64,000 nt of DNA, taken from contig JAIVFJ010000227.1 of assembly GCA_025765615.1 (NCBI GenBank), positions 1-64,000 on the forward strand. The letters are read 5' to 3'. Positions 1-11,164 of the stretch are shown in pieces (position 1 is the first letter of the stretch; each line of letters begins with the position of its first letter). The notes beneath the pieces are model-generated. The model saw only the letters and a program-made list of their open reading frames with translations. It was not told the DNA's origin and searched no databases. Made by a program: the position numbers and the translations under genes. The DNA is from Zopfochytrium polystomum (lineage: Eukaryota; Chytridiomycota; Chytridiomycetes; Chytridiales; Chytridiaceae).

Positions 1-3000
1 AAGAGAAACCGCGCGGCCCGGCAGCAGCTCTTGGACACAGTGAAGTTGTTGATGAAACGGACGCCGAAAAGTGGAGCAACAGTGATGAAGCGTCAACTGC
101 AGATCTGGATAGCGGGAATGCGTCTGAGGATGCGAATTTGGACGAAGCAGGAGTCAAGCACAGGATTCCGCGCTTCAAGAAGACTTTCTCGACTATGTGG
201 GGAAGCGCGTTCGTCGAGACGGGTTTGACCTAAACGCGACTCTGTCGACGGTGCTGGACTATCGCGTTAACACACTGTCAATAAATCAGATTGACGTCTC
301 TTCGGCTTGGTACTGGCTACCAGCATCTATGGCATGGTTGATCACATTCCTCGTTTACGGTATGAGCAAGACACTTTTCTTTATTATTGATTTTTGCTTG
401 ACTAAATTCCCCAACAGGAATGTTTCTTTTGTTGTGGAGAGACTTTATCAGCCTCCGGCGGGCATGGTTTGCGACTCCAGAATTCCAACAGGAAATTCAT
501 CACAAGACGCTCCTTTTGACCAATGTACCGTTAAAACTTCGATCGACCGATCGGCTGACAAGTTTTATGAGGTCACTTGGCTGGATCCACCACCAGTCGA
601 GGTTGTATTGAATCGAGACGCTCAGGAACTGCAGATTCTCCTTCAAGACCACGAAAACGTTGTTGCGACACTGGAAAGGCTTCTGTGCAGCTTTTTGTTC
701 GATCCTAACAATATTCCTGTGAACCCCCGACTGTTACCCTCCCGAACGGCTCAAAAGCCGATGCTATCGACCACTACACTGCTCAGCTGAATTCTTTGGA
801 GCGCAGAATTTATTCAATTCGCGCAACGCCGGACGTTGACCAGAGACCAGATTGGGCTGCTTTCGTGTCGTTTCCCACGGCCGGTGCCGCCTACCGCGCT
901 TTGCGCATTTTGAACGGACGAACTTCGATCGACGTTCCAATGCACCCGGTGTTTCCCGAAGCCGACGACTTTGGAGAGTCAAACTCCGAAAAGGCAGTGT
1001 TTGATCCTTCGACTACTTGGGTCAGCCCTCTCGCCAAGCTTGCCTCTGAAGGTCCTGCAATCACAGGTAAAGCCGTGCCCAGATACTCGCGATATATTGT
1101 GGCCAAATTTGTCAATGTCTCCGACGGAGCGAAGTGCCCGCCCGGGCCATCTCTGTAATCACATTGGCATGGGTTATTCTTACATGGACTGTGCTTGCGA
1201 TCATTCTCGGCGCGTTGTCAGATCTTCGTGCACTGGTTGGCGCAATAAGGCGGCGAAGAAATGGCTTCGTGAGAACCCTGCCTTTCAAGTCTTCTGGATG
1301 GGTGTCTTGCTTCCTGGCACGCTGACTATGATCAATACGCTGCTGCCCTACGGTCTCAGATGGTTCAGCTACATGATTCAGGCTCCCGATCGCGACAAAA
1401 GCATTGAACTGAGCGTACTATGGAAGATTTTTGCTCTGTCTGTCTATCAGCTCTTTGTCATGGCCCTCGTTGGGTCCCTGGTGGCAAGCAGTTCGTCCTC
1501 CTCATCGAACGATTCGTCAATGTCTCCTGAATGGAGATAGTCGCAGAATACTTGTATGAGCAGAAACTGACTCTTGCTATTGCTGGCCTTGCGTCAAAAT
1601 CAAATTTGTACATGACCTATCTGTCCGCGTGCCTCGCCGGTTGGTCCTCTCGAGATCATTCAAGCACTGCCCGCTTATCCGACTTCACCTTCAACGTGGG
1701 TGGTACTGGGCCGAGTTCAAGTCGCACACCATGCTGTCTTCGTCGACAACAACTGTGACCATGACTGTTCCGCAGCATTTTCAAACGCCACGCGAACGGT
1801 ATCTCAGATGGAAGGAAGCCGCAGCAGGATCGGATGCAGATTTTCCGTTGCTGTACGGAAGTTTGGCCGTGCTCTTTATGATTGGCTTGTCGTTTTCGGT
1901 CGTAACTCCTCTCGTGGTTGTTGTGGCGGCTGTGCTGTTTGGGTTTGTCTTTTTAATCATGAAGTATCAGTTTTTGGTAAGTCTGTAAGCACCGTGCACT
2001 CGCGAAGAAACCCTCACCAAGTCTCATTTTCTTGTTTAGTATGTATACCACATCCGCATTGAAACCGGAGGCGCCTGGTGGCCGAGCGTATTCAACCTTC
2101 TCACTGTCGGCACCATCTTCTTCCAAGTCCTGAACATTGCGGTGCTGTTCGTTGCCAACAGCGCGACGAGCGCCCGCCGCAGCCTTTACGACCAGAGCGC
2201 GTACATTGCAGGCACCACGGAGGGCGATGCAGCGTGCGCGCGACGCGGGGTTGCAGCGGCAGTGGGCGTTCGTCGCCCCGCTCCCTCTCATCACCTGCGT
2301 GTTCTGGTTCGCCGTCACCCGCTACCCTCGCGCCGAAAGCCTCGCCGGACGCGTTCGAGATGGACCCCGAGGCCACCGGCCTCCGGCTCCTCCTCGTCGT
2401 CGTTCCCGTCGTCGTCGCTCGCCTCCAAGCTCACGTCGCTTTACGCGTCGGTGGCGTCTTCGGACAGCGTAAGGTCGGCGAAGGGTAGGAAAGACTGGAC
2501 CGCCGGGGAAAAATCCAGAGTTGTGGCCGAGACGGAGGAGGTCGCCGGCCTGTGGCGGGAAAGCGGTGGGCTCGACCTGTCCGCCGACAAGTCGGCAGAC
2601 TCGGTGGATTTCGCAAATTCTCGGGCTGCAAGCGCATTGCATGATGCCGCCGGTGCTGATGCGTACGATTTGGAGGACCAAGTTATGAACCCCGCAATGG
2701 TCAAGGTACGTGTGATCCGTGTGCAATTACTTAATCTTATTACTGAAACGGTGACGCACCCCCCCCCCTTTTGCTTTTTTTTTTCCGTGCTGTTTTTTTT
2801 TCCTTCTATTTAAATTAAAAGCCCCTACCCAAAGTCTGGGTCTGGAAGCGAAGTCAGCACCTTCTCCCAGCCATCATGACACCAACATACTCGTCCTTTG
2901 AGGACTTTGTCCACCAAAATCCGCACGCCGCAGCGGCCGGTCCAAGCGACGTCCCTCCCGCGACGGCCGTTGCGGCCGCTGTTGGCTGCAGTGCGGCACT

Positions 3001-3551
3001 ACCGGCGACGGCAGCAGTGGTGGATGGGGCATCAGGTGGACGACGGGCGGACCGTGCTGCTGCGGCGGCGCAAGCCAGTCAACACTGACGGCGAATCGAC
3101 GACGCTGTTCGAGGTTGACGCGGCGACAGGCGGCGTCGGTGGTGGCAGCGGCGTTCCCGGCGACGACGATCGGTCTCCTGGCCCGCGAAAGGAGCGCAAG
3201 TGCGAGTTGCGAGGTCGGGGCAGCGGCTGGAGATGCGGTGGGCCAAGCTGTGGAGCGAGTACGAGGAGGCGGAGGAGGCGGAGGACGACGACGAGGAGGA
3301 CGAAGGGGACGAGGAAGAAGACGACGACCGGTTTGGAGCGAACGCGGCTCTGTACGGAGGCGGAGTCCCCCGAGGCGGCGGGGGTCGGGGCAGAGTTGCA
3401 TTGTCAAACGGTGGGGACGAAGACGACGACGACGACGAGTACGAGGGAGACGATGATGGAGCGACTGGTGTGTGTTGAAGAGGTTGAGCGCGCGGTGCGG
3501 GAGGAAGGGCTCCCGCCGGAAGAGGACGAGACGCTCCAAACCATGGTGTAA
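1..3551 (+). CDS. CSC1/OSCA-type calcium-permeable channel, 5' truncated, frame disrupted
   Basis: Membrane protein of the CSC1/OSCA/TMEM63 family (DUF221, RSN1_7TM), mechanically or osmotically gated cation channels of plasma or organelle membranes. The start lies outside the window. Visible family landmarks in order: a membrane segment near 305-360, an intron near 360-418, then WRDFISLRRAWF and KTLLLTNVP (about 432-530), the RRM-like loop with AAFVSFPTAGAAYRAL (about 860-905), RDILWPNLSMSPTERSAR (about 1090-1140), membrane segments at 1150-1230 and 1280-1480, TPRERYLRW plus two membrane segments (1790-1975), and NPAMVK spliced to PLPKVWVW (2690-2855) near the C terminus. Several adjoining pieces lie in different frames with no room for an intron (near 590, 1137, 1240, 1500-1700). 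The C-terminal acidic tail after 2855 has more than one open frame, ending at 3088, 3478 or 3551. Family assignment is firm; whether the gene is intact is doubtful. Confidence 0.72.
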
Positions 3552-3630
3552 TAATAGACAAAGGCCGAGGCTTCGGACTTTCGGACACCTGACGGTGGTC
3601 GTTGGAAGCTGCTCTGTGGTCAAGGTGCGT

Positions 3631-4951
3631 CTACATGGCCGGTTCAATCACGGGCCGAAGCGGTCTGAACACAGCAAGCCTGTCGACCCAACGCAGCGAA
3701 GCGGGCTCGACGAAAGTGAAGCCGGGAAGGGACGATCCGGCCTGAAGGAGTTGGTAGCACAACCCCAGGGCCCTGACGATCTCGACCATTTCGACCAGCG
3801 GCTCCTCGCTGCTGGCCCTGATTCCGCAAAAGTCGAGCGCTTCCATGATCAGGTCCACCGCGACCAAGGTCAGCTCTAGCCACCGCCCGCTGCAGAACGA
3901 ATCGACGGCGTCGTTGCCGATCTGCCTCAGGTCCGCCAGCGACCACACGCCGCCCAGGGTCCTGTCCGTCAGCGCCTCGGGCGGGACGGCGGCGAAAAAG
4001 TAGTTTAGAAAGTCCAGGAGCCGGATCCGGTTGTACTGAAGCAGCCGCGGGATGCTGCGTGCGAGCAGGTTCGAGGCGATGCCGGGGAGGTTGTATGTTG
4101 AGCAGGCCGGGTGGTCGTGCAGGACCCTCGACCAGAACAGGATCTGGTCGTGGATGGGGGCGTTGGGGGGCAGTGCTGCCGCCGGGTCCAGGAGGTACTG
4201 CAGGTCCCTTGATCGGGGCTTTGTTTTGCTGGGAGCTGGCGATGGGGAGGCTGATCCTTTGGATGACGGGGCTCGAATGAACGACGGCAGCGGCGTTGAG
4301 CCGTTTGGTGGGTTGGACCTCTGCGGCTCCGTTGGACAGCTGTACTGCGGGATAGCAATTGCAGGCTGGAATGGAGGCGCCACAGCGGAAGCAGAGCAGC
4401 GCACCCCACATGGGCACAGAGGCGGGGCGGTCGGGCATTTGGCGGGATGGGTGTGATTGGGGCAGCGATGAAGGCAGAGGACGCCGGTGCTCGAACGGTG
4501 TCGTCGGCGGCGGGGGGGCAATGAACTGCGGCGAGGGAGAGGAGGCAGCTACTGACGGCGCAGAGTGCAGCGGCGTCGTGGATCGCACAGTCATTTGAGG
4601 TGAAGGTTGACGGTGCTGTTGCTGTTGCCGGGGCTGCAAGGGGGGCGGCATGGGCGACGAAGGAGCAGTTTTCGCCGAAGCAGCCTCCAAGGCCGGGGCT
4701 TCACGGGCACCCGTCGCAGGAGTTGTGTCCATGGGAGCGAGGGCTTCCTCAGCCTCAGCCTCGGCCTCGGCCTCGGTCCCCGTTTGCTGCTTTGGTCCAA
4801 CCACCTCCGCCGCCGCCGCCGTGGCCAAGGCCCCTGGGTCCGATGGCGCAGAGGCAGAAAGAGTCGGGGACGACGACGACTGCCGTGCCGTTGGAGGAGG
4901 GGGAAGGAGCGACGACGACGGCGATGGGGACGGCACTGCTGACAAGGTCAT
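3631..4951 (-). CDS. Unrecognised protein, family member A (C-x2-C-x6-C-x-C and IG..A.DSF..GRW)
   Basis: I do not recognise a described family. The best model starts at 4951, with exon 1 4951-4346, a 127-nt intron 4345-4219 and exon 2 4218-3631, giving 397 residues. The intron was placed by aligning with the gene at 40394-41132, which fixes both the frame change and the spacing. Residues 1-185 are low complexity (Pro, Ser, Ala, Gln, a Glu-Ala repeat). C187, C190, C197 and C199 form a possible metal-binding knuckle. It is followed by a conserved DLQ(Y/F) and a mainly helical region with IGNDAVDSFCSGRW at residues 302-315. No signal peptide is evident. A GA microsatellite (5053-5090) lies upstream. 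The 3' exon is certain; the N-terminal low-complexity part is less so. Confidence 0.72.
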
Positions 4952-5051
4952 GCTGGTTGTTGTTGTTGTGGTGTGTGCGAATGAAAAAAATTTTTCTCCT
5001 TTTTTTTTTCTTTTCTTTTTTCTCCTTCTCGAATCCCTGGATTTCCCGAAC

Positions 5052-5091
<40 letters not shown>

Positions 5092-5473
5092 ACAACAACA
5101 ACAACACGGAGACAGACAGACAGGAAACCAAGAAACAAAGACACCCACATTCCGTTTCCACGCGGCTGGGGTGCTGTGCTTTGCAGAGACAACCGGCTGA
5201 CTCCTGCGAGCCCCCACACAATCACGGGTGACAGGAGAAACAACCAGCGTCGCGTCAACTCTCGCACACCCATCTTCCACTATGACTCTATAATGGTGGT
5301 GTTCCCAGTGTGCGTTATCCACCACTATCTTGGAGCCAAAACGTTTCACCCTTAACTATCTTTCATCTCGAAGTCCTCCACATCCTCCAAGAAAGAATGT
5401 AACAAACGAAGTGGGATGGGCAACCCGAGCCATGATAGCCTCTTCGTCCTGAAGGATGGGTAAAGCGGTTTAT
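4952..5473. other. Spacer with GA microsatellite
   Basis: The stretch holds a T-rich tract (about 4984-5030), a long GA dinucleotide repeat (5053-5090) and a short ACA repeat. It lies upstream of family member A and downstream of the SEC11 stop. No convincing coding sequence was seen; the open frames across it arise from the repeat. Confidence 0.7.
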
Positions 5474-6230
5474 TTACTCTTCTTTTGTCATGAAAACAAT
5501 CAACCCCATAACGGCAAGCAGAACAACTTTCAGGATTGGGTAATCGGTCAAGATGATGGTTACCATCCCAATGTCTGTAATTTGTGAATTGAGAGTGTCG
5601 AGGGCACAGTAAGTCCCTGCGTGGCAAATATACAGAAAGGAAGAACAAAAAGAAGCACGTACATGGAAGAAACCCTTTCACACGTCCAACAACGTCCTTG
5701 TTGCTGACCCACATTTGCTGCGGGTTGTAGAGGCCCCGGTCGTTAAGTCCGTTGTTGTCGCCTTTCGTTAGGAGAAATTGCTCTCCTGTCTGAATGCTGC
5801 AAACCGAAAAGGGTGTGGAAGCGTTAAAACACCTTGTGTTCGTACGCTGGTGAACGCGTTCCAGCAAAAGGGGCTCGCTGCCCGCACTCAACTTGTCATG
5901 AACTTCAAGGACTCGATGAACTATAGGAATGTCCTTGTTTTTTATTTTGAAGACGCAAATGTCGCCGGCACGGATTGGATCGCTGCCGAGGGTAAGGAAG
6001 AGGAGGTCACCGCGCTGAAAGGCAGGTTCCATACTTTCACTGATCGGAGATTGAGTTTTAGGAACGATGAGTCCACTTCCTCCAAATGCGGTTTGGAAAA
6101 AAAAGGGGAGTGTTGTGTACCTCAGAACGACGACTATTGGCGATTCGCTGTTGGTGAAAACGGCCATTCCTTTCCAGATCATCAATGCGGACGAGAGGAT
6201 CAAGAAGAAGTTTAGGCCTTGATGGGCCAT
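5474..6230 (-). CDS. SEC11: Signal peptidase complex catalytic subunit Sec11
   Basis: Catalytic subunit of the ER signal peptidase complex (MEROPS S26B); it removes signal peptides from secretory proteins on the luminal side. Exons are 6230-6121, 6039-5833, 5796-5663 and 5574-5474, giving 183 residues, the usual family size. An N-terminal membrane anchor ([14 protein letters not shown]) leads into [18 protein letters not shown]. The Ser before MEP is the expected nucleophile, HRV (from IPIVHRV) supplies the His, and GDNN...NDRGLY supplies the Asp. The second anchor and the end MTKEE close the protein. Most family members read LSGSMEP; here splicing gives LSESMEP. The 36-nt intron 5832-5797 is extremely short and in frame. 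An upstream in-frame stop supports the start at 6230, although a short upstream exon cannot be excluded. Confidence 0.95.
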
Positions 6231-6923
6231 TTGCCGCCTTTCGAACGCATGCGTTTAAAAGACGTTCTGTAAGGACACTGAAACAATGACGCGCTGAGCA
6301 GTCCGAATGGATGGATGCGCACCATGAGAGCCGGCCCAACGACGCAAATGACTCGAACATGTTCGACTCTTTCACGATCGGACGATCAACACTTTTTCCT
6401 GTCGAACTGGTTGAAACTTGTCAACGAAGTGGCGTCGCAAGCACACTTGGCTTGCCACTGCCACAACCGTCACAAGACGCGCCTTCTCCACCACTCGAAG
6501 AGGTAGCTCGCGACCTTTCGCGCAGCCATCGCCGGCGCCGCGGACTTTAACGAGCTGGACCACGACCCGCGAGGAACTCACAACGTTGGCGTCCCGCTGA
6601 GCGCGTGCCTGAACCCAGGATCCGGGACCAACGCCACGCCACATCAGCGGCCCCTTCCACGCCAGCATGTTACGATCGGCTGCGCGAAGTCGGTCTAACG
6701 TTGGCCCAAAAGGAAAAGGCTGCAGCGGCGGAGCGGAATGAAGAGTAAGGGCTGGTTATTTGAGAAAACACGTCATGGAGTTCAGGACTGATAAGCCTGT
6801 GTGAAGGCTTCTGAGAGCACTTGCATTTGCAGTGAGTTTGGATTTGAGTGTCGCCGGGGCGGCTATGAAAAGACATTCTACTCTTTGTTTGGTTTGTCAA
6901 GTGGCCTTTCCCTGCACACGTCA
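6231..6923. other. Spacer, possibly holding a small unresolved gene
   Basis: Between the SEC11 start and the SART3 stop, the plus strand reads RLREVGLTLAQKEKAAAAERNEE at 6671-6742. Longer open stretches in other frames run from about 6311 to 6600. These look partly coding but could not be joined by plausible splice sites, and no family is recognisable. I do not call a gene. Confidence 0.3.
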
Positions 6924-9900
6924 TCATTTCTTCACCAGCATCGCGCGGAATTCATCTTGCGACTTTCCCACCCGCCCATCCGACTGTGTTCCATCCGACT
7001 GTGCTGCTGATGCCAATCCTGCGGACGAGGAAGTGGCGGATGATGAAGAAGACGAGGAGGAAGAGGGGGTTGCCAACGAGGCCGAAGCAGAGGCTTCTCC
7101 AACCAGGCTTGATGCAACTACCGGCTGTATCCGTCTTGGGGGCTGTTTTCGCGCCGAAGGCATGGTGGCGCGGGGTCGCATCGATATTGCAGACGACCTG
7201 GTGCACATATGGGTTAGGCTATTTGCAAACCAGAGAAAGTAAGCAGCAACAGGGTCCTCACGTAGCGTTTTCGGCCGCTGGTTCCGGACCATTGACAGGT
7301 TCTGCACGAGTCGTATTCTTTCCCCTCGGGTTCCTTTGGTCGCTTGTTCTACCTTCATCCCCTTTTTTGGATTTCCTGCCGTGGAAATCGTCATTCACGA
7401 ACACGGAAGTGGCATTCCCCTCCGCTTACCCTTTGCTGCGAACGTTCGGGTCGGACCTGGTCACGACCAAAAATCGACCCTTCCAATTGAAGCCGTTGAG
7501 GGACAGCGCGGCGGAAGCAGATTCCTCAACAAGAAAAGGCAACCGTCAATCTCCAAAAACTTCGTTTCAGCCCTACCTCGGTATCAAACTCAACAAATCC
7601 GGCACCTTTGGGAACGCCATCAGCTTGATACAACAGGCGAACAGCTTTAACCAATCCGTGCTATTTATTTAAAATTAGGCGGCTATAATGTGAATAAACC
7701 CCTCACCTGTTCAAACAGCGTCGTTACTTCCTCCTTAGTTGATGCCCGGGGAAAATTTGAAACGAATAGCTCCTTTGGATCCGCAACTTTCTCCCTAATC
7801 ACATTGGCGGTGAAAGTGAATCGTGATCAGTAGAACCAACAACACAAGATAATTCCCAAACTTTTTCATTTTCGGATCGGCGATAGCAACAGATATCCTT
7901 TTCCCCGGAAATCCTTCCAACGGCTTTGCATCCAATGATAAGGACCGCTCGGCGGACTTCGCAACATCAAACACAATGAACGCAAACGCCATAGAAGTTC
8001 GATGAATCAGCCGAATATCACATATTTTGCCAAACTTAACGCAGGAGCGCAATCGTTAGTTCTCAAATGATCATCTGGTTCTTTTACCTTCCCAAACACG
8101 GACCGAAGGACAGGTTTGTCGACGGCTATGTCCAAATTCGTCACATATATCTTTCGCCCCTCGTCATTTGCTTCGTCAAAGTTATTCCATTCACGAGATG
8201 GGATGCAGCGCTTTACCACCACTGGATGCTTGGCGACTGTTATGTTTTTTCTCTTCACCACATCTTGTGCCTCTTCCTATTTTTGAGCAACATTTTAATG
8301 ACGAATACATAATTTTGCACAACTCACCGCGCTTGAAAATTCAACGTATCCCAATTTGGATCCATCTTCGTTTGTTTCCACATAATAATCTACCAATTTT
8401 TTCTGAGGATATTTTAGGGAGGCAACATCAAAATAGCGGACTTTAAAGTTACCATCAATGCACCAAACGCACGTTTAAGCGATGCCGCATCCGCTTCTGG
8501 GACCAATTCGCTGACTTGAACCATATTTCCTGCGCTGGGACTGTTGCAATATCGGAGCAATGGGAAGTAAGAAAGTAAGCGACACAGCTACTGAGTAGTC
8601 TTACTTGTCGATTGTCACAAACTGTGGTTTTGCTTGCTCGTCAACTTGCATGGAACTTGAGTCATCTTCACCTTTCGGTTCTTCCCGATTCTTCTTTTGC
8701 CGTTTTCGCTGCTGCCCTCCATCACCATCCTCGGCATTGTCTTGATTCCTTGGCCGCTTCTCGGATGCGCTCTCTGTCGTACTATCAACGCCGTTCGCTC
8801 CGTGCGCTGCTGTCTTCGAAACTTGTCAACTGAGCTGAACTGGCTAACGCGACATAATTCCTCACCTTTTGCCACCTTTTTGCATTAAAGCCTTCCTGAA
8901 CCTTAATTTTGCCTCTCGCCCTAAAATAATCCTCCAGGGTCCCATGTCGGCTCTCAAAGTCCAGCCATTTATCAAAAACCCTTTGGGGCCAATCAACCGT
9001 TCGGTTGCATCCTTGCTTCAATATTGCGCGAGCACGCTCTACGTCATTTGCAACATTAAGCTCGAAGTCAGCGGCCTCAACGTACAGGGAGCTGTCGGAT
9101 GCGTGCTTTTTAAGGAGCTCGTCATATAAAGTATGGGCGTTTTGGAGATTCTTGAAAAGATGCACCTGAGGAGGATCGAACGAGCGGCACGATCGAAAAA
9201 AGGACTTAGACAGACGTGATTCAGGTTCGGTTATTCCTTACTTCGTCATCGATTTGCAGTCTCTCCAGACGTAATTGGGCGTCTCCGCCACACTCTAGAT
9301 GCACCGAGGAATTGAATATCTGTCGAGTGCGCGAAATAAACTTACTCTCTGCAATGAGGTTAATACCCTCTTCGTACGACGTTCGGAGTAATGATTCATT
9401 TTCTTCGCTTGGGTCTAAGCCATGGTACTTAGTCCACAACTCGTCCCACAGAACTACTTCGAATTACCTTCTACATAAAGACCACGGAGAATAAAGCAAA
9501 ATGCTTTCACCAGAGCGACGAGCTGGTCACTGTTCCTAAGCTGCGAAACGAAAGCGCATCCAGCGTTGTATGTCGCAGCTAAGGCATCCAGTTCGTAAGC
9601 GCCACCAAACTGTGTGAAAAGGGTTAGAAACACTGCCAAAGCTACAAGAGAAGTTCATAATCACCGAAAGACGCAGGCGAAGTCCCCACAAATCGCCCGA
9701 CCAGCTGCAGTTTCGAGTAGCACGACTTGCAACCTCAAGGATGAATGGACTTCCAGAAAACTCGGTCACCTAGCAAATTGCGTGTGTAAGTACAGCAACG
9801 TTCACACTCTTTAGATTGAAACCAACTTTACCATGAATACTAGATAATGCTCCCACAGGGAAGGGTCCAAGCAGTGAATGGTAGCTGCCCGCTCGAACAA

Positions 9901-11120
9901 TGTCCTAACAAGAAGCTTGCTGTAGCCCTTTCTTTTCCGCTCGAAAGCAATATACTCCAGAAAGGTTGCCAAATCATTGTTTGATTTAGTCTGCGTAGTG
10001 GAGCAGCTTCAATGAGGACAAAGTTTTGGCCTGTTTACAGACGAATGACACTAAAAAAAAACTTACGAGGAGTGTTTCGTATTTGTCGTACTTGTTGAAC
10101 TCTGCTTCGGTCTTGGAACGAATGGTTCCAGCCGCTTTCATCTCTTCCTCGTACCTCATATTATCTACTTGAGTTACGAACGGGGAGTAGTCAGAATAAG
10201 TTTGGGCAAGGGCTGTCCAAAAAAAAAGTTGGTCAGTCGACAGGTTCGAGGCTGGCAGGAAATCGACAACGCGTTCTCACTTGAGTGAGGCACTTTGAGT
10301 CTTGTATTGTACATCTTGCGAATCCTTTCGATCTGCTCGGGGCTTTCGTGCGTCTAAGGAGGGCGCGTCAAGCGTTCAAACTGCAGTTTGGCATAAACTT
10401 ACCTCGAGAACTTGCATTTCAAAGTCCCTCCACACGTTCCAAGTCTGATGGCTTTGCATCAAGTGGAGTTCGGTTGCCTTTGAGCCGACTGCGCAAACCT
10501 CGCGCGCTTCTGTGATGGACAGCCACGGCTTGGTGCGGCCGCCGTTAAGCTTTCCCTCGGCCTCTTCTTCGTCGCTCTCCTCCTCTGGAAACGCGCCAGA
10601 TACAGCGTATTCCATGTACTCTTTCCACAAGTTTACGGCTTGAGAATGATAAGCGCCGCTTGCAGCAATTGTCGAGCATGGAATCAAACAATGAACTTAC
10701 AGAAATAGTCTTTTGTTGCTCTTGCATAAAGTTCCAATATGGCACGCTTTTGCTCGTCGGTTGTTGCCGCCATCTTCTCGTCCTCAATCCATTCAAGCCA
10801 CAGCTCTACTCCCACTCTCGTTATGACGAATTGGAACGAAGGATCAAGGTTACCTTCTGAAAGGGGGAATATGGAGTGCATGGATTCGCGTGCCTGTCGA
10901 AGTTCTTCCAGTTGACCCAGCGCTTTAAGCAACGAAACGTATTTCAAATGCGCGTTATACGCTAAGGGGTTTTCCGCCATCTTCGAACTAAATCAGAGTC
11001 CTTTTAATTAATTCCTGAGAGCCGTACCTCCTCCATGACAGCAAGTAAGTCGTTGTGGGCGAGATCGCCGTTGCCATCGCCATCGTTTGCCGCTGCGGTG
11101 GCACCCTCATCAGAGGACAT
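6924..11120 (-). CDS. SART3: SART3/Prp24-type U4/U6 snRNP recycling factor
   Basis: Spliceosome recycling factor that re-anneals U4 and U6 snRNA. The gene has many exons on the minus strand. HAT repeats come first: NPLAYNAHLKYVSLLKALGQ, then RQARESMHSIFPL, ELWLEWIEDEKM and LELYARATKDY at about 10980-10690, and later HAT units around 10600-8800. A basic stretch, RRM1 (GRKIYVTNLDI with FGKICDIRLI, split by an intron near 8050) and RRM2 (AALSLNGFNWKGRFLVVTR, about 7510-7430) follow. The C terminus KSQDEFRAMLVKK at 6924 matches the LSm-interaction peptide typical of SART3/Prp24. The chosen ATG at 11120 (MSSDEGATA) lies 44 bp from the divergent frataxin start. Individual exon borders in the HAT region were not all resolved. 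Confidence 0.9.
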
Positions 11121-11164
11121 TTTGATGACAAGGTTGTGAAGCTCTTTGGCATTTGACACGAGGA
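11121..11164. promoter_or_regulatory. Shared divergent promoter, SART3/frataxin
   Basis: Only 44 bp separate the chosen start codons of SART3 (-) and frataxin (+), so both genes must be transcribed from overlapping control regions or with very short leaders. An upstream in-frame ATG at 11153 for frataxin would shorten the gap further. No TATA element was noted. Confidence 0.5.

Noticed and set aside
4755..5349. Minus- and plus-strand frames through the GA repeat upstream of family member A
   Set aside because: Coding potential comes from the microsatellite and T-rich tract; the aligned gene starts at 4951.
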